Positions 19,955 to 31,990 of a stretch of DNA of 64,000 bases are shown piece by piece. Positions within the stretch are counted from its first letter, which is position 1. Every line of letters starts with the position of its first letter. The DNA lies in contig NZ_JXAG01000035.1 of assembly GCF_000814905.1 (NCBI RefSeq), positions 1-64,000 on the forward strand. Direction: 5' to 3'. This stretch comes from Enterobacter sp. Bisph1 (GTDB lineage Bacteria > Pseudomonadota > Gammaproteobacteria > Enterobacterales > Enterobacteriaceae). A program made the position numbers and the translations under genes. A model generated the notes under the pieces. That model searched no databases. It saw only the letters and a program-made list of their open reading frames with translations, and was not told where the DNA came from.

Positions 19955-20764
19955 TTAATGCAGGGTAATCTGTTTATGCGCAATCGAATTGATCTGCGCG
20001 CGGATCATCTCGCTAATCGGATCCTCCGGGCACTGCTCTACAAAGTAGCTCAGATCGTTGAGTGCCACATGGTCGCATTCCAGCTGGGCGTAAATCAGCC
20101 CGCGGTCGCGGATCTCGTAAGGATCTTCCGGGTTAAACTGCAGCAGTGCTTCGCTGACGCGCAGGGCCAGCTCCATCTGCTGCTCTTCCATCAACGCCGA
20201 CTTCAGCGTATCCAGCAGCTTACGGATCACTTCGGCATTGTCGGCTTCATCGAGATCTTCATTAAACAGTTCGGCAACCGGGCTGATATTGCCTTTCAGC
20301 CACACTTCCAGCGTGTGCTCATCCAGCGTATCGCCGTTAAACGGGTTAATCAGCCACATTTCGCCATCCAGCCACTCGGCACGCAGGATAAGCTGGGTCG
20401 GGAAGATAACCGGTGTGAGCGGAATATTCAGCTGACCGGCCACCCACAGCAAAATCGCTCCCAACGATACGGCGCTGCCCTGACGGTTTTGCAGGACTTT
20501 ATCCAGCCACAGCGCGTCGGATAGACGGTAAACGCCGCGGCTATCTTTAAAGCCCCATTCGCCATAAAACAGCTCAACAAGTTTTTCCAGCTGCCAGTCC
20601 TGAGGCTTTGCCTGACCAATCTCTTCACGTGCCAGACGGAGCAAATTGTCCAGTTCATCCTGGACAAATTGTGAAGAGAAATCATCGCGGATCAGCTCGG
20701 TAACAAGGATCATCCCGTCGCATAATGGCGCGTTGTTAAATTCGAAATCAGCTAACGACCTCAT
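19955..20764 (-). CDS. sirB1: SirB1 family protein (transglutaminase-like and tetratricopeptide)
   Basis: A 269-residue cytoplasmic protein matching E. coli SirB1/YchA. The N-terminal part has the transglutaminase-like region (GSAVSLGAILLWVAGQLNIP), and the C-terminal part has TPR-like helices (LALRVSEALLQFNPEDPYEIRDRGLIYAQ). The exact role is unproven; an early link of sirB to Salmonella invasion gene control has not been explained biochemically. It is 3 bp downstream of sirB2 and 36 bp upstream of kdsA, in one operon. Confidence 0.9.
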   Translation of the reverse strand: MRSLADFEFNNAPLCDGMILVTELIRDDFSSQFVQDELDNLLRLAREEIGQAKPQDWQLEKLVELFYGEWGFKDSRGVYRLSDALWLDKVLQNRQGSAVSLGAILLWVAGQLNIPLTPVIFPTQLILRAEWLDGEMWLINPFNGDTLDEHTLEVWLKGNISPVAELFNEDLDEADNAEVIRKLLDTLKSALMEEQQMELALRVSEALLQFNPEDPYEIRDRGLIYAQLECDHVALNDLSYFVEQCPEDPISEMIRAQINSIAHKQITLH

Positions 20765-20767
20765 GTC

Positions 20768-21160
20768 TTACCCCAGTATCGGTACTTTTGTGGCGGCGAG
20801 TTTAATGATGATGTACAGCACCACCAGCCCCAGCAAAAAGGCGATAAAACCGGTTTGCTGGCTGCGCGGACGATGTCGCCCGAGCGCAATAAAACCCAAA
20901 ACGATGTAGATGATAACGCCAAACAGCTTTTCAGTCAGCCATGCGCCTTTAGCAGTAAACGGCAAATAACCTGTTACCCACATTAAAGCGGCCCCGCTGA
21001 GCAGTAATAGCGTGTCAACCAGGTGCGGGATCACCCGTACCCAATGCGCGTTGAGGCGAGAATTGCCGGACCAGCGCCACCAGAAGCGTAAAACAAACAG
21101 GCTAACGGTCAGCGCGACGCAGGTCAAATGCAATATAATCAGGATGTTAAAGAGATGCAT
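20768..21160 (-). CDS. sirB2: SirB2 family inner-membrane protein
   Basis: A 130-residue integral membrane protein with four hydrophobic helices, for example LFNILIILHLTCVALTVSLF at the start. It corresponds to E. coli YchQ/SirB2. Function unknown. It lies between prmC (6 bp upstream) and sirB1 in the hemA operon run. Confidence 0.9.
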   Translation of the reverse strand: MHLFNILIILHLTCVALTVSLFVLRFWWRWSGNSRLNAHWVRVIPHLVDTLLLLSGAALMWVTGYLPFTAKGAWLTEKLFGVIIYIVLGFIALGRHRPRSQQTGFIAFLLGLVVLYIIIKLAATKVPILG

Positions 21161-21166
21161 TCTGCG

Positions 21167-22006
21167 TCACTCTTGCCGCGTCCATTGCCCAAGGGTCACC
21201 CGCTCGTTACCGCCATAATCGCGACAGGTTGCCACCTGCTGCCAGCCGTAATCGTTAAACAGTGTGCGAACAGTCGCGCCCTGTTGCCAGCCGTGCTCCA
21301 GCAGTAACCAGCCGCCCGGCAGGATAAAGCGGCGCGCCTCGTCAATTAGCGCGCGTAAATCCGCAAGCCCGCCGTCGGCGGCCACCAGTGCGCTCAATGG
21401 CTCAAAGCGTACATCGCCCTGCGCCAGATGCGGATCCTGCTCATCAATATAGGGTGGATTACTGACGATGAGATCAAACTGCTTTCCTGCCAGCGCGCTA
21501 AACCAGCGGCTTTGCACAATCTCTATATTCTGAATACCTAAATGCCCGGCATTGCGCTGCGCCAGCGCAACCGCATCCGGCACCAGATCGACGGCGGTAA
21601 CATGGCAATCCGGCCGTTCACTGGCCAACGCAAGGGCGATAGCACCGGTACCGGTGCCTAAATCGAGGATGCGACAGGGTTGAGCGGGCAAACGCGCCAG
21701 CGCCTGCTCCACCAGACATTCGGTGTCCGGGCGCGGAATAAGCGTGGCGGGAGAGACAAACAGCGGCAGCGACCAGAATTCGCGTACGCCAATCAGATGC
21801 GCCACCGGTTCGCCGTTCGCCCGGCGCGCCAGCAGCCCATTCAGCTGTTGCAGCTGCTCTGCGGGCAACAGGGTTTCGCCAAACGCCAGAATATAGGTGC
21901 GCGATTTGCCGGTAACAAAGCCCAACAAAATCTCCGCATCGCGACGCGGGCTGTCACTTGCCGTAAGGGCGCCGATGGCCTGACGCAACCACTGTTGATA
22001 ATCCAT
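21167..22006 (-). CDS. prmC: Peptide chain release factor N5-glutamine methyltransferase
   Basis: Methylates the Gln of the GGQ motif of release factors RF1 and RF2, using S-adenosylmethionine, and so raises termination efficiency. The 279 residues include the SAM-binding motif LDLGTGTGAIALALA and the catalytic IVSNPPYI. It begins at the last base of prfA, its substrate's gene, so the two are translationally coupled. E. coli PrmC (HemK) has 277 residues. Confidence 0.97.
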   Translation of the reverse strand: MDYQQWLRQAIGALTASDSPRRDAEILLGFVTGKSRTYILAFGETLLPAEQLQQLNGLLARRANGEPVAHLIGVREFWSLPLFVSPATLIPRPDTECLVEQALARLPAQPCRILDLGTGTGAIALALASERPDCHVTAVDLVPDAVALAQRNAGHLGIQNIEIVQSRWFSALAGKQFDLIVSNPPYIDEQDPHLAQGDVRFEPLSALVAADGGLADLRALIDEARRFILPGGWLLLEHGWQQGATVRTLFNDYGWQQVATCRDYGGNERVTLGQWTRQE

Positions 22007-23088
22007 TATTCCTGCTCTGAAAGCGCCGCTAACTGGTCGGCCTGGTATTCCTGCACAATCGGTTCGATCAGCATATCCAGCTTGCCTTCCATCACTTCAT
22101 CCAGCCGGTAAAGCGTAACGTTGATACGGTGATCCGTTACGCGCCCCTGGGGGAAGTTATAGGTGCGGTTACGGTCGCTGCGATCGCCGCTGCCCAGCAG
22201 GTTACGCCGCGTGGAGGCCTCCGCCTGCTGGCGTTTCGCCGTTTCCGCAGCGCGAATACGCGCCCCGAGCACCGACAGCGCTTTGGCTTTGTTTTTATGC
22301 TGGGAACGTTCATCCTGACACTCCACCACAATACCGGTCGGCAAGTGGGTAATACGGATTGCGGAGTCGGTGGTGTTAACGTGTTGACCGCCTGCGCCGG
22401 AGGAGCGGAAGGTATCAATACGCAGATCCGCCGGGTTGATATCCGGCATTTCCGCTTCCGGCAGTTCCGGCATTACCGCGACGGTACAGGCTGAAGTGTG
22501 AATTCGCCCCTGGGATTCCGTGGCCGGTACGCGCTGTACGCGATGGCCGCCGGATTCAAATTTCAGCCGACCGTAAACACCCTCGCCGCTGATTTTAGCA
22601 ATCACCTCTTTAAAGCCGCCGTGCTCGCCCTCGTTGGCGCTCATGATCTCGACGCGCCAGCGGCGGGATTCGGCATAGCGGCTGTACATACGGAACAGAT
22701 CGCCGGCAAACAGTGCAGCTTCGTCACCGCCAGTACCAGCGCGGACTTCGACAAAGGCATTGCGTTCATCATCGGGATCTTTTGGCAGCAACAGCAGCTG
22801 CAATTGTTGCTCTAGCTGTTCGCCCTTCTCTTTCGCATCGCGCAGCTCGTCCTGCGCCATATCGCGCATTTCCGGGTCCTCGAGCAGCAGCTGTGCGGTT
22901 TCGATATCTTCCTGAAGCTGTCGCCAGTCAGTAAAGCAGCGTGACACATCGCTCAGCTGTGCGTACTCCCGCGACAGGGCACGGAATTTGTCCTGATCGG
23001 CGATGGTTTGTGCGTCACCGAGCAGCGCCTGGACTTCTTCATGACGCTCGTGCAGGGCTTCCAGTTTGGCAACGATAGAAGGCTTCAT
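22006..23088 (-). CDS. prfA: Peptide chain release factor 1
   Basis: RF1 recognises UAA and UAG stop codons and triggers peptide release on the ribosome. The 360 residues equal E. coli RF1. The stop-codon-reading tripeptide PAT (in RVPATESQG) and the catalytic GGQ ([14 protein letters not shown]) are both present. It lies 39 bp downstream of hemA and overlaps prmC by one base. Confidence 0.98.
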   Translation of the reverse strand: MKPSIVAKLEALHERHEEVQALLGDAQTIADQDKFRALSREYAQLSDVSRCFTDWRQLQEDIETAQLLLEDPEMRDMAQDELRDAKEKGEQLEQQLQLLLLPKDPDDERNAFVEVRAGTGGDEAALFAGDLFRMYSRYAESRRWRVEIMSANEGEHGGFKEVIAKISGEGVYGRLKFESGGHRVQRVPATESQGRIHTSACTVAVMPELPEAEMPDINPADLRIDTFRSSGAGGQHVNTTDSAIRITHLPTGIVVECQDERSQHKNKAKALSVLGARIRAAETAKRQQAEASTRRNLLGSGDRSDRNRTYNFPQGRVTDHRINVTLYRLDEVMEGKLDMLIEPIVQEYQADQLAALSEQE

Positions 23089-23127
23089 AGGCGTAAATGC
23101 ACCTTTTAATAATAAGAGAGTGTTGTG

Positions 23128-24384
23128 CTAATCCAGCCCGAGGCTGTTGCGCAGAATATGCAGGCGTTCATCGTCCCCATCACGGGCAGCCTGCTGAAGA
23201 GATTTGGTTGGGGCGTGGATCAGGCGGTTGGTCAGTTTCCACGCAAGGTCTTGCATAATGGCCTGCGGATCGCCACCCTGCGACAGTGCGGCGATGGCTT
23301 TAGCACTCAGCTCGTCGCGCACCGCTTCAGACTTGCTGCGGTATTCACGAATTGTCTCGCTGGCGCTTTGCGCGCGCAGCCAGGCCATAAACTCGTTGGT
23401 TTCCTGGGCGACGATACTTTCCGCCTGTACCGCCGCAGCTTTCCGCTGCGCCAGGTTGTGCTGAATAATACTTTGCAGATCGTCAACGCTGTAGAGATAG
23501 GCGTTTGCCACTTTGCCGACTTCCGGTTCGACATCGCGGGGAACCGCGATATCCACCAGCAGCACCGGCTGGTTACGCCGCGCTTTCATCGCCCGCTCCA
23601 TCATGCCCTTACCGATAATCGGCAGCGGGCTGGCGGTGGAGCTGATCACGATATCGGCATCTTTCAGGCGCTCGTCAATCTCGCTTAAGGAGATAACTTC
23701 CGCGCCTACTTCATCCGCCAGCAGCTGCGCACGTTCGCGCGTGCGGTTGGCGATGATCATTTTCTGTACTTTATGTTCACGCAGGTGACGGGCAACCAGT
23801 TCAATGGTTTCGCCCGCGCCCACCAGCAGCACGGTCACCTGCGAGAGAGATTCAAAGATTTGCCGCGCCAGGGTACAGGCAGCAAACGCGACGGAAACCG
23901 CGCTGGCGCCAATATCGGTTTCCGTACGCACCCGTTTGGCAACGGAGAAGGATTTCTGGAACATACGCTCCAGATCGCTGGCGTTAAGATGCCCGCGTTG
24001 GGAATCGGCGAAGGCCTTTTTCACCTGGCCTAAGATTTGCGGCTCGCCCAATACCAGCGAATCCAGACCGCTCGCCACGCGCATTAAATGGCTGACGGCG
24101 TCGTTATCCTGGTGCCAGTACAGGCTCTGGCGCACTTCTTCTTCCGGTAACTGGTGATAATCACACAGCCAGCGCACCAGCGCTTGCTGCAGATTTTCCC
24201 GCTCTTCAACGCTGAGATAGAGTTCAGTGCGGTTACAGGTTGACAGGACCACTCCGCCTTGCACCATAGGCTGTGACAGCAGGCTTTCTAATGCCTGGTC
24301 AAGGGTTTCCGGCGAAAAAGCAATGCGTTCTCGCAGGGAAACGGGAGCCGTTTTATGGTTGATGCCAAGAGCTAAAAGGGTCAT
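23128..24384 (-). CDS. hemA: Glutamyl-tRNA reductase
   Basis: Reduces Glu-tRNA(Glu) to glutamate-1-semialdehyde with NADPH, the first step of tetrapyrrole synthesis in enterobacteria. The 418 residues equal E. coli HemA. Visible are the N-terminal [20 protein letters not shown], the catalytic Cys50 in [10 protein letters not shown], the substrate region [17 protein letters not shown] and the NADPH motif [12 protein letters not shown]. Heme-dependent proteolysis through the N-terminus is known in Salmonella. Divergent from lolB, with a 196-bp shared promoter region. Confidence 0.98.
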   Translation of the reverse strand: MTLLALGINHKTAPVSLRERIAFSPETLDQALESLLSQPMVQGGVVLSTCNRTELYLSVEERENLQQALVRWLCDYHQLPEEEVRQSLYWHQDNDAVSHLMRVASGLDSLVLGEPQILGQVKKAFADSQRGHLNASDLERMFQKSFSVAKRVRTETDIGASAVSVAFAACTLARQIFESLSQVTVLLVGAGETIELVARHLREHKVQKMIIANRTRERAQLLADEVGAEVISLSEIDERLKDADIVISSTASPLPIIGKGMMERAMKARRNQPVLLVDIAVPRDVEPEVGKVANAYLYSVDDLQSIIQHNLAQRKAAAVQAESIVAQETNEFMAWLRAQSASETIREYRSKSEAVRDELSAKAIAALSQGGDPQAIMQDLAWKLTNRLIHAPTKSLQQAARDGDDERLHILRNSLGLD

Positions 24385-24580
24385 GAGCGCGGGAGTAGTA
24401 CCAACGTTGATAAGGTTAGACTGTACGCATCATACAGGATGAGCGAGGTCAATAAAAGAGAGACTACCCTTTCGGAGTAATCGGTAATTTCATGATTTAT
24501 GACAACTTGAAAGTAGACGCTGTTACACAGCAACGCTAGCATTAAGCGATTACCGCAAAATCACAAGGATTTGCCCACGT

Positions 24581-25201
24581 ATGACTCTTTCGGACGTTCG
24601 TCTTATTCGCTTGCTGCCCCTCGCAAGCCTCGTGCTAACCGCCTGTACCCTCAATGCGCCGAAAGGACCGGGCAAAAGCCCCGATGCGCCGCAGTGGCGT
24701 GAGCACCAGCAGCAGGTGCGCAACCTGAACCAGTACCAGACGCGCGGCGCATTTGCTTACCTCTCCGATGAACAAAAAGTCTATGCGCGCTTTTTCTGGC
24801 AGCAAACCGGGCAGGATCGCTATCGCCTGCTGTTGACCAACCCGCTGGGCAGCACCGAACTTGAACTGAAAGCCGAGCCTGGCAACGTGCAGTTACTGGA
24901 CAATAAAGGCAAGCGCTATACCGCTGACGACGCCGAGGAGATGATTGGCAAACTGACCGGAATGCCGATCCCCCTTAACAGCCTGCGTCAGTGGATCCTC
25001 GGTCTGCCTGGCGATGCCACGGATTATAAACTGGATTCCCAGTATCGCCTGAGCGAGCTGAACTACAGCACCGGCGGCAAGTCGTGGAAAGTGGTGTATG
25101 GCGGGTATGACAACAGCCAGCCTTCCCTGCCCGCCAATATGGAACTGAACGATGGCAAACAGCGCATCAAGCTGAAAATGGATAACTGGATCGTCAAATG
25201 A
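24581..25201 (+). CDS. lolB: Outer-membrane lipoprotein LolB
   Basis: Receives lipoproteins from the periplasmic carrier LolA and inserts them into the outer membrane. Signal peptide with lipobox LVLTAC; the mature protein begins at that Cys (residue 22). The 206 residues match E. coli LolB (207) closely, including the exposed-loop region [20 protein letters not shown]. Essential. Its stop codon overlaps the ATG of ispE (ATGA). Confidence 0.97.
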   Translation: MTLSDVRLIRLLPLASLVLTACTLNAPKGPGKSPDAPQWREHQQQVRNLNQYQTRGAFAYLSDEQKVYARFFWQQTGQDRYRLLLTNPLGSTELELKAEPGNVQLLDNKGKRYTADDAEEMIGKLTGMPIPLNSLRQWILGLPGDATDYKLDSQYRLSELNYSTGGKSWKVVYGGYDNSQPSLPANMELNDGKQRIKLKMDNWIVK

Positions 25202-26064
25202 GCATCTGGCCCGCTCCGGCGAAACTGAACCTGTTTCTCTACATTACCGGCCAGCGCGCCGACGGCTATCATGAACTGCAGACGCTGTTTCAGTTTCTTG
25301 ATTACGGCGACACGCTGACCATCGAGCTGCGTAACGACGGGCAAATTCGCCTGTTAACGCCGGTCGCTGGCGTGCCGGATGAAGAGAACCTGATTGTGCG
25401 CGCTGCGCGTCTGCTGATGCAGCGCGCACAAGAAAGCGGTCGTTTGCCTGCGGGCAGCGGCGCGGACATCGCTATCGATAAACGCCTGCCAATGGGCGGT
25501 GGCCTCGGCGGCGGTTCATCCAATGCGGCGACGGTGCTGGTGGCGCTTAATCACCTGTGGGGCTGCAAACTGTCTGTGGATGAGCTAGCCGCACTTGGCC
25601 TGCGCTTAGGTGCCGATGTGCCGGTATTTGTGCGCGGCCATGCGGCTTTCGCCGAAGGGGTGGGCGAAATTCTCACCCCGGCGAACCCGCCGGAGAAGTG
25701 GTATCTGGTGGCGCATCCGGGGGTGAGCATTCCGACGCCGGTGATTTTTAACGATCCAGAACTGCCAAGAAACACGCAGAAAAGGTCAATCGATTGCTTA
25801 TTAACAGGTGATTTTGTCAATGATTGCGAGGTTATCGCAAGAAAACGTTTTCGCGAGGTTGATGCCGCGCTTTCCTGGCTGTTAGAATACGCGCCGTCGC
25901 GCCTGACTGGCACAGGAGCCTGTGTCTTTGCCGAATTTGACACTGAATCCGCCGCTCGTCAGGTGCTTGAGCAAGCCCCGGAATGGCTGCATGGTTTTGT
26001 CGCGCGAGGCGTCAACCTCTCGCCGCTGGCGCAGACCATCGCCGGGCAAGCTGAGCATTGGTGA
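25198..26064 (+). CDS. ispE: 4-diphosphocytidyl-2-C-methyl-D-erythritol kinase
   Basis: Fourth enzyme of the MEP isoprenoid pathway: phosphorylates CDP-methylerythritol at the 2-hydroxyl with ATP. The GHMP-kinase ATP motif [15 protein letters not shown] and the C-terminal [12 protein letters not shown] motif are intact. The 288 residues are a few more than E. coli (283). It overlaps lolB by four bases, and prs follows after 125 bp that would contain the prs leader. Confidence 0.97.
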   Translation: MSIWPAPAKLNLFLYITGQRADGYHELQTLFQFLDYGDTLTIELRNDGQIRLLTPVAGVPDEENLIVRAARLLMQRAQESGRLPAGSGADIAIDKRLPMGGGLGGGSSNAATVLVALNHLWGCKLSVDELAALGLRLGADVPVFVRGHAAFAEGVGEILTPANPPEKWYLVAHPGVSIPTPVIFNDPELPRNTQKRSIDCLLTGDFVNDCEVIARKRFREVDAALSWLLEYAPSRLTGTGACVFAEFDTESAARQVLEQAPEWLHGFVARGVNLSPLAQTIAGQAEHW

Positions 26065-26105
26065 CAACGTCACACCTGTTCCAGACGTTGCATCGCGCTC
26101 TTTAA

Positions 26106-27137
<1,032 letters not shown>

Positions 27138-27149
27138 TTGTTGCTGCAT

Positions 27150-27176
27150 AAAAAACCCGCTCAGGCGGGTTTTTTT
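27150..27176 (+). terminator. Terminator of prs
   Basis: ACCCGC-TCAG-GCGGGT hairpin followed by seven T, 12 bases after the prs stop codon. Confidence 0.93.
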
Positions 27177-27243
27177 AGCGCTGAATTTTATTTGTATGAT
27201 TTATTAATCCGTTATCCGTTGCAGCCCCTGGGGACCCGAGATC

Positions 27244-28932
27244 ATGGTGAATAAGCTGTTCTCACCGCATATCATGCCTTTTCGCGCGCTGATTGACGCG
27301 TGCTGGAAAGAAAAATACACCACCGCCCGCTTTACCCGCGATTTAATCGCTGGCATAACGGTGGGCATTATTGCTATCCCGCTGGCAATGGCGCTGGCCA
27401 TTGGCAGCGGCGTTGCCCCGCAATACGGGCTTTACACCGCGGCGGTTGCCGGTATCGTTATCGCCCTAAGCGGCGGTTCACGCTATAGCGTCTCCGGCCC
27501 GACCGCGGCGTTTGTGGTGATCCTCTATCCGGTATCGCAGCAGTTTGGCCTCGCGGGCCTGCTGGTGGCGACGCTGATGTCCGGCGTGTTTCTGATTCTG
27601 TTTGGGCTGGCACGGTTTGGTCGACTGATCGAATACATTCCCCTTTCCGTGACCCTCGGCTTTACCTCCGGTATCGGCATTACCATTGCCACCATGCAGG
27701 TTAAAGATTTCCTCGGCCTGCAGCTGACCCATGTCCCGGAACACTATTTGCAAAAAGTGGGCGCGCTGGTAATGGCACTGCCAACGGTGAATCCCGGCGA
27801 TGCCGCCATTGGTATTGTTACCCTTGCTACGCTGGTACTGTGGCCGCGTCTGCGTTTGCGCCTGCCGGGGCATTTACCCGCCCTGCTGGCGGGCTGCGCA
27901 GTCATGCTGGTGGTCAATTTACTCGGCGGCCACGTCGCCACTATTGGCTCGCAGTTTCACTACGTTCTGGCAGACGGTTCACAGGGAAGCGGTATTCCGC
28001 AGCTTCTGCCGCAATTGATTTTGCCGTGGGATCTGCCGGGTTCGTCATTCACCTTAAGCTGGGATTCACTGCGCGCGCTGCTGCCAGCAGCGTTCTCAAT
28101 GGCGATGCTCGGCGCTATCGAATCCCTGCTCTGTGCCGTGGTGCTGGACGGGATGACCGGCAGCAAACATAAAGCCAACAGCGAGCTGATTGGTCAGGGG
28201 CTGGGGAACATTGCCGCCCCCTTCTTCGGCGGGATCACCGCGACGGCGGCGATTGCCCGCTCGGCGGCCAACGTGCGCGCTGGCGCGACTTCACCCATTT
28301 CAGCCGTGATCCACTCCCTGCTGGTAATTATGGCGCTGCTGGTGCTGGCGCCTCTTCTCTCCTGGCTGCCCTTGTCGGCCATGGCAGCGCTACTGCTGAT
28401 GGTGGCGTGGAACATGAGCGAAGCGCACAAGGTCATCGACCTGCTGCGCCGCGCGCCGGTGGATGACATTGTGGTGATGATTATCTGCATGTCGCTGACG
28501 GTGCTGTTCGATATGGTGATCGCCATTAGCGTCGGGATTGTGCTGGCCTCACTTCTCTTTATGCGCCGTATCGCCAGCATGACGCGGCTGGCGACGGTCA
28601 ACGTCAGCGTACCGGATGATGTGCTGGTTTTACGGGTCATTGGCCCGCTCTTTTTCGCGGCGGCGGAAAATGTCTTCAGCGATCTGGAAAGCCGCATCGT
28701 TGGCAAACGCATTGTGGTGCTGAAATGGGATGCGGTGCCGGTGCTGGACGCTGGCGGGCTGGATGCGTTTCGTCGCTTTATCAATCGCCTGCCCGCAGGC
28801 ACCGAGCTGCGGGTCAGCAACGTAGAGTTTCAGCCGCTGCGCACGCTGGCGCGCGCCGGTATCCAGCCTATCCCTGGCCGTCTGGCATTCTTCCCCAATC
28901 GCGACGCGGCGTTAGCCGATCTGCAAGCCTGA
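27244..28932 (+). CDS. dauA: C4-dicarboxylate transporter DauA (SulP family)
   Basis: Inner-membrane SLC26/SulP transporter; the E. coli orthologue (formerly YchM) takes up succinate aerobically at acidic pH. The 562 residues comprise a 14-helix core ([20 protein letters not shown] and [14 protein letters not shown] are SulP landmarks) and a C-terminal cytoplasmic STAS domain from about residue 440 ([20 protein letters not shown], then LDAGGLDAF). E. coli DauA is about 559 residues. A monocistronic unit between prs and ychH. Confidence 0.95.
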   Translation: MVNKLFSPHIMPFRALIDACWKEKYTTARFTRDLIAGITVGIIAIPLAMALAIGSGVAPQYGLYTAAVAGIVIALSGGSRYSVSGPTAAFVVILYPVSQQFGLAGLLVATLMSGVFLILFGLARFGRLIEYIPLSVTLGFTSGIGITIATMQVKDFLGLQLTHVPEHYLQKVGALVMALPTVNPGDAAIGIVTLATLVLWPRLRLRLPGHLPALLAGCAVMLVVNLLGGHVATIGSQFHYVLADGSQGSGIPQLLPQLILPWDLPGSSFTLSWDSLRALLPAAFSMAMLGAIESLLCAVVLDGMTGSKHKANSELIGQGLGNIAAPFFGGITATAAIARSAANVRAGATSPISAVIHSLLVIMALLVLAPLLSWLPLSAMAALLLMVAWNMSEAHKVIDLLRRAPVDDIVVMIICMSLTVLFDMVIAISVGIVLASLLFMRRIASMTRLATVNVSVPDDVLVLRVIGPLFFAAAENVFSDLESRIVGKRIVVLKWDAVPVLDAGGLDAFRRFINRLPAGTELRVSNVEFQPLRTLARAGIQPIPGRLAFFPNRDAALADLQA

Positions 28933-29000
28933 TGCGCGCGCACCTCTCTCGCCCGCTGGTAACATGCAGCGCGAGGTGTGTGTAAAGGTTGAGAAAAGAC

Positions 29001-29027
29001 AAAAAAACGGCCCTCGCAAGGGCCGCT
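29001..29027 (-). terminator. Terminator of ychH
   Basis: On the minus strand CGGCCCT-TGCG-AGGGCCG is followed by seven T, 18 bases beyond the ychH stop. On the plus strand it lacks a T run, so it mainly serves ychH. Confidence 0.85.
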
Positions 29028-29042
29028 ATCGAAACTGAGCCA

Positions 29043-29318
29043 TCAGCCATGATTCTGGCGATCGCGGCGGCAGCGCTTATCGTAATGACGCACCCACCAG
29101 TACTTATCGCATACCTGCTCATGTCCACTTACGCGGGCTCCAGCCAGCCAGAGAACGGCGCCAAGAAAAATACTCAGCACGGCACCGCTGGCAAAATACT
29201 GCGGCAGGTTAATCTGTGGGAGCTGGTTTAAAATTGAATAACCAACGCCGACAACCATCACTACTAACCCCAACCCCATAAGCCCATTACCGAGCAACGA
29301 AGCGTTTTTGCGTTTCAT
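29043..29318 (-). CDS. ychH: Small inner-membrane stress protein YchH
   Basis: A 91-residue protein almost identical to E. coli YchH (92): MKRKNASLLGNGLMGLGLVV, two hydrophobic helices (about 12-30 and 46-65), and a basic Cys/Trp-rich tail (CDKYWWVRHYDKRC). In E. coli its expression responds to CRP, metals and oxidants and affects biofilm; the biochemical role is unknown. Divergent from pth with a 271-bp AT-rich spacer. Confidence 0.92.
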   Translation of the reverse strand: MKRKNASLLGNGLMGLGLVVMVVGVGYSILNQLPQINLPQYFASGAVLSIFLGAVLWLAGARVSGHEQVCDKYWWVRHYDKRCRRDRQNHG

Positions 29319-29589
29319 CTGTCACCTCCGGAACGACGGGTTGGATGGGATAACCCCAATCCTTGTGAACAAAGTATAGACAGCGTCTCTTTTACCGGTT
29401 GCGGGCACGATCACAATTATACATCTGCGCCTAACATAAATTTACAAATAAACCTCTGAACTGTTTGGGATTTGAATGGTTGCTCCAGGAAATTATTATC
29501 GTTTTGCGGGTTTCACTCTGAGAATTTTGTCTTCCCCCGTCGTACAACGTAAACTACGCGCCGGACATTGACCTGGTCAGGAAGAGAAA

Positions 29590-30174
29590 GTGACGATTAA
29601 ATTGATTGTCGGGCTGGCGAACCCCGGCGCTGAATATGCCGCGACGCGCCATAATGCAGGCGCATGGTATGTAGACTTACTGGCGGATCGCGCCCGCGCG
29701 CCGCTGCGCGAGGAGCCGAAGTTCTTTGGCTATACCTCGCGTATTAACCTGGCGGGGGAAGATGTGCGCCTGCTGGTGCCGACCACGTTTATGAACCTGA
29801 GCGGCAAAGCGGTGGCGGCAATGGCAACCTTTTATCGTATCAACCCGGACGAAATTCTCGTTGCCCACGATGAGCTTGATTTGCCGCCCGGCGTGGCAAA
29901 ATTTAAGCTTGGCGGCGGTCATGGCGGCCATAATGGGCTGAAAGATATCATCAGCAAACTGGGCAATAACCCCAATTTTCACCGCTTACGTCTCGGAATC
30001 GGTCATCCGGGCGATAAAAACAAAGTTGTCGGTTTCGTACTGGGAAAACCACCCACTTCCGAGCAGACGCTGATTGATGAGGCCGTAGACGAAGCGGCGC
30101 GCTGTACGGAGATTTGGCTGAAAGAGGGTTTAACCAAAGCCACCAATCGTCTGCACGCGTTCAAGGCGCAGTAA
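29590..30174 (+). CDS. pth: Peptidyl-tRNA hydrolase
   Basis: Frees tRNA from prematurely released peptidyl-tRNA. The start is a GTG at 29590 after AGGAAGAG, as in E. coli; 194 residues, equal to E. coli Pth. The catalytic His21 (ATRHNAG) and the substrate-binding motifs [16 protein letters not shown] and [13 protein letters not shown] are intact. Essential. Next to ychF, as in most enterobacteria. Confidence 0.98.
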   Translation: MTIKLIVGLANPGAEYAATRHNAGAWYVDLLADRARAPLREEPKFFGYTSRINLAGEDVRLLVPTTFMNLSGKAVAAMATFYRINPDEILVAHDELDLPPGVAKFKLGGGHGGHNGLKDIISKLGNNPNFHRLRLGIGHPGDKNKVVGFVLGKPPTSEQTLIDEAVDEAARCTEIWLKEGLTKATNRLHAFKAQ

Positions 30175-30297
30175 GCGGCGTCGGCGGCTTTTTTGCCGCG
30201 CGTAACGCAGGTTACGTGTATAATAGGCAAAGTTATTCACTTTTCTACAATCCGTTTTTATAAACGTATTGCTTATCAAGAGATTAAGGTAATTATC

Positions 30298-31389
30298 ATG
30301 GGATTCAAATGCGGTATCGTTGGCCTGCCCAACGTGGGTAAATCCACCCTGTTCAATGCGCTCACCAAAGCCGGTATTGAAGCGGCTAACTTCCCGTTCT
30401 GTACTATTGAGCCGAACACCGGTGTGGTACCAATGCCCGATCCGCGTCTGGATAAGCTCGCGGAAATCGTCAAGCCGCAGCGTATTCTGCCGACCACCAT
30501 GGAGTTTGTTGATATCGCCGGTCTGGTAAAAGGTGCCTCCAAAGGTGAAGGCCTGGGTAACCAGTTTTTGACCAACATCCGTGAAACCGAAGCTATCGGC
30601 CACGTTGTGCGCTGCTTTGAGAATGACAATATCATCCACGTAGCGGGTAAAGTGGATCCGGCGGAAGATATTGATGTTATCAATACCGAACTGGCCCTCT
30701 CCGATCTCGAAGCCTGCGAACGCGCGATTCACCGTGTTTCGAAAAAGGCCAAAGGTGGCGATAAAGACGCTAAAGTCGAGCTGGCGGCGCTGGAAAAATG
30801 CCTGCCGCAGCTGGAAAACGCCGGTATGCTGCGCGCGCTAGATCTGACGAAAGAAGAGAAAGAAGCGATTCGCTATCTGAGCTTCCTGACGCTGAAGCCG
30901 ACCATGTACATTGCCAACGTCAATGAAGACGGTTTTGAAAACAACCCCTATCTCGATCAGGTTCGCGCTATCGCTGAGAAAGAAGGTTCTGTCGTGGTGC
31001 CGGTATGCGCTGCGGTTGAATCCGATATCGCTGAGCTGGATGACGAGGAGCGTGACGAGTTTATGGCCGAGCTGGGCCTCGAAGAGCCGGGGCTGAACCG
31101 TGTGATCCGTGCCGGTTACTCCCTGCTGAACCTGCAAACTTACTTCACCGCTGGCGTGAAAGAAGTGCGCGCATGGACCATTCCTGTTGGCGCAACCGCA
31201 CCGCAGGCGGCGGGTAAAATCCACACCGATTTCGAAAAAGGCTTTATCCGCGCTCAGACCATCGCTTATGAAGATTTTATTGCGTTTAAAGGCGAGCAAG
31301 GGGCGAAAGAAGCCGGCAAGATGCGTGCGGAAGGTAAAGAGTACATCGTCAAAGACGGCGACGTCATGAACTTCCTGTTTAACGTCTAA
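30298..31389 (+). CDS. ychF: Redox-sensitive ATPase YchF (Obg family)
   Basis: Universal translation-associated P-loop ATPase that binds the ribosome and, in E. coli, negatively affects the oxidative stress response. The ATG at 30298 ([17 protein letters not shown]) gives 363 residues as in E. coli; the frame continues upstream without a ribosome site. The P-loop GLPNVGKST is intact. The G4 motif reads ANVNE instead of NKxD, which explains ATP rather than GTP use. The C-terminal TGS domain ([20 protein letters not shown]) is complete. The end of this gene forms one border of the accessory region. Confidence 0.97.
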   Translation: MGFKCGIVGLPNVGKSTLFNALTKAGIEAANFPFCTIEPNTGVVPMPDPRLDKLAEIVKPQRILPTTMEFVDIAGLVKGASKGEGLGNQFLTNIRETEAIGHVVRCFENDNIIHVAGKVDPAEDIDVINTELALSDLEACERAIHRVSKKAKGGDKDAKVELAALEKCLPQLENAGMLRALDLTKEEKEAIRYLSFLTLKPTMYIANVNEDGFENNPYLDQVRAIAEKEGSVVVPVCAAVESDIAELDDEERDEFMAELGLEEPGLNRVIRAGYSLLNLQTYFTAGVKEVRAWTIPVGATAPQAAGKIHTDFEKGFIRAQTIAYEDFIAFKGEQGAKEAGKMRAEGKEYIVKDGDVMNFLFNV

Positions 31390-31524
31390 ATAAAATTTGT
31401 TGTCTTATGGGGTTTCATCGAAACTCATAAGAATCGCAAAAACCTATAAAATCCACGCAACTGCGTGGATTTTTCATTTGATAAAGTCTCAACTCATCTC
31501 ATAACAACGCACTTAAAAATGAAT
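31381..31524 (+). repeat. Direct repeat, left copy (ychF 3' end and terminator)
   Basis: Begins at the last sense codon of ychF and runs through its terminator. It aligns along its whole length with 33150-33292, including identical stretches such as TTGTCTTATGGGGTTTC and a 33-base stretch running from AAAGTCTCAAC to CACTTAAAAATGAAT. The pair brackets 1.6 kb of accessory DNA. Confidence 0.9.
31451..31475 (+). terminator. Terminator of ychF
   Basis: ATCCACGC / GCGTGGAT hairpin with a T run, about 60 bases after the ychF stop. It lies inside the ~144-bp sequence that is repeated at 33150-33292, where the hairpin has decayed. Confidence 0.88.
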
Positions 31525-31732
31525 GCATTAACCTACTGAACGCATACTCATAGCGTACGGTTTTCCCTTCAGGCGTCGTTCATACAGCAGCCATACGTCA
31601 TCCATATCACCACTTCAAAAGCCGACAACAGGCTCAGAAGAAGCTCCAGTGTGACCATTGACCCTGACCCAAAATCCAGGGCAATTCAGAAACAAAATTC
31701 CGACATAATCTATACTCCCTGGTCGGAGGGGG

Positions 31733-31870
31733 CTGATTAAAAAATCACGATTCACCGCAGAGCAGATTGCTTTTGCCTGAAGCAGACTGAACTGGGGACG
31801 TCCGTGCCGGAGGTCTACCATAAGCTGGGCATCTCTGATGTCACGTTGGCAAAAACTGGCAAAGCGAATA
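31733..31870 (+). pseudogene. IS3-family transposase OrfA remnant
   Basis: Conceptual translation across small shifts gives KKSRFTAEQIAFA, then LKQTELGTSVPEVYHKLGIS and a degraded TF-x-x-NW stretch. This is the typical N-terminal helix-turn-helix of IS3-group OrfA proteins. At least one base is missing after the AFA codons and another shift follows, and nothing of OrfB is visible nearby. A dead insertion-sequence scar at the left edge of the accessory region. Confidence 0.75.
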
Positions 31871-31990
31871 GTGATATTTCGGTACCTGACTGAGTACAGA
31901 TTTGAGAGGACCATAATTTACTGAATGTTCCATTTCTCCATAGCGATAAATTTTCTTTCATCTTTACCCTCGGTAATTAAAGCTATAAAC

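Noticed and set aside
31615-31914. 99-residue minus-strand open frame
   Set aside because: The opposite strand carries a recognisable IS3 OrfA remnant; this frame has no ribosome site.
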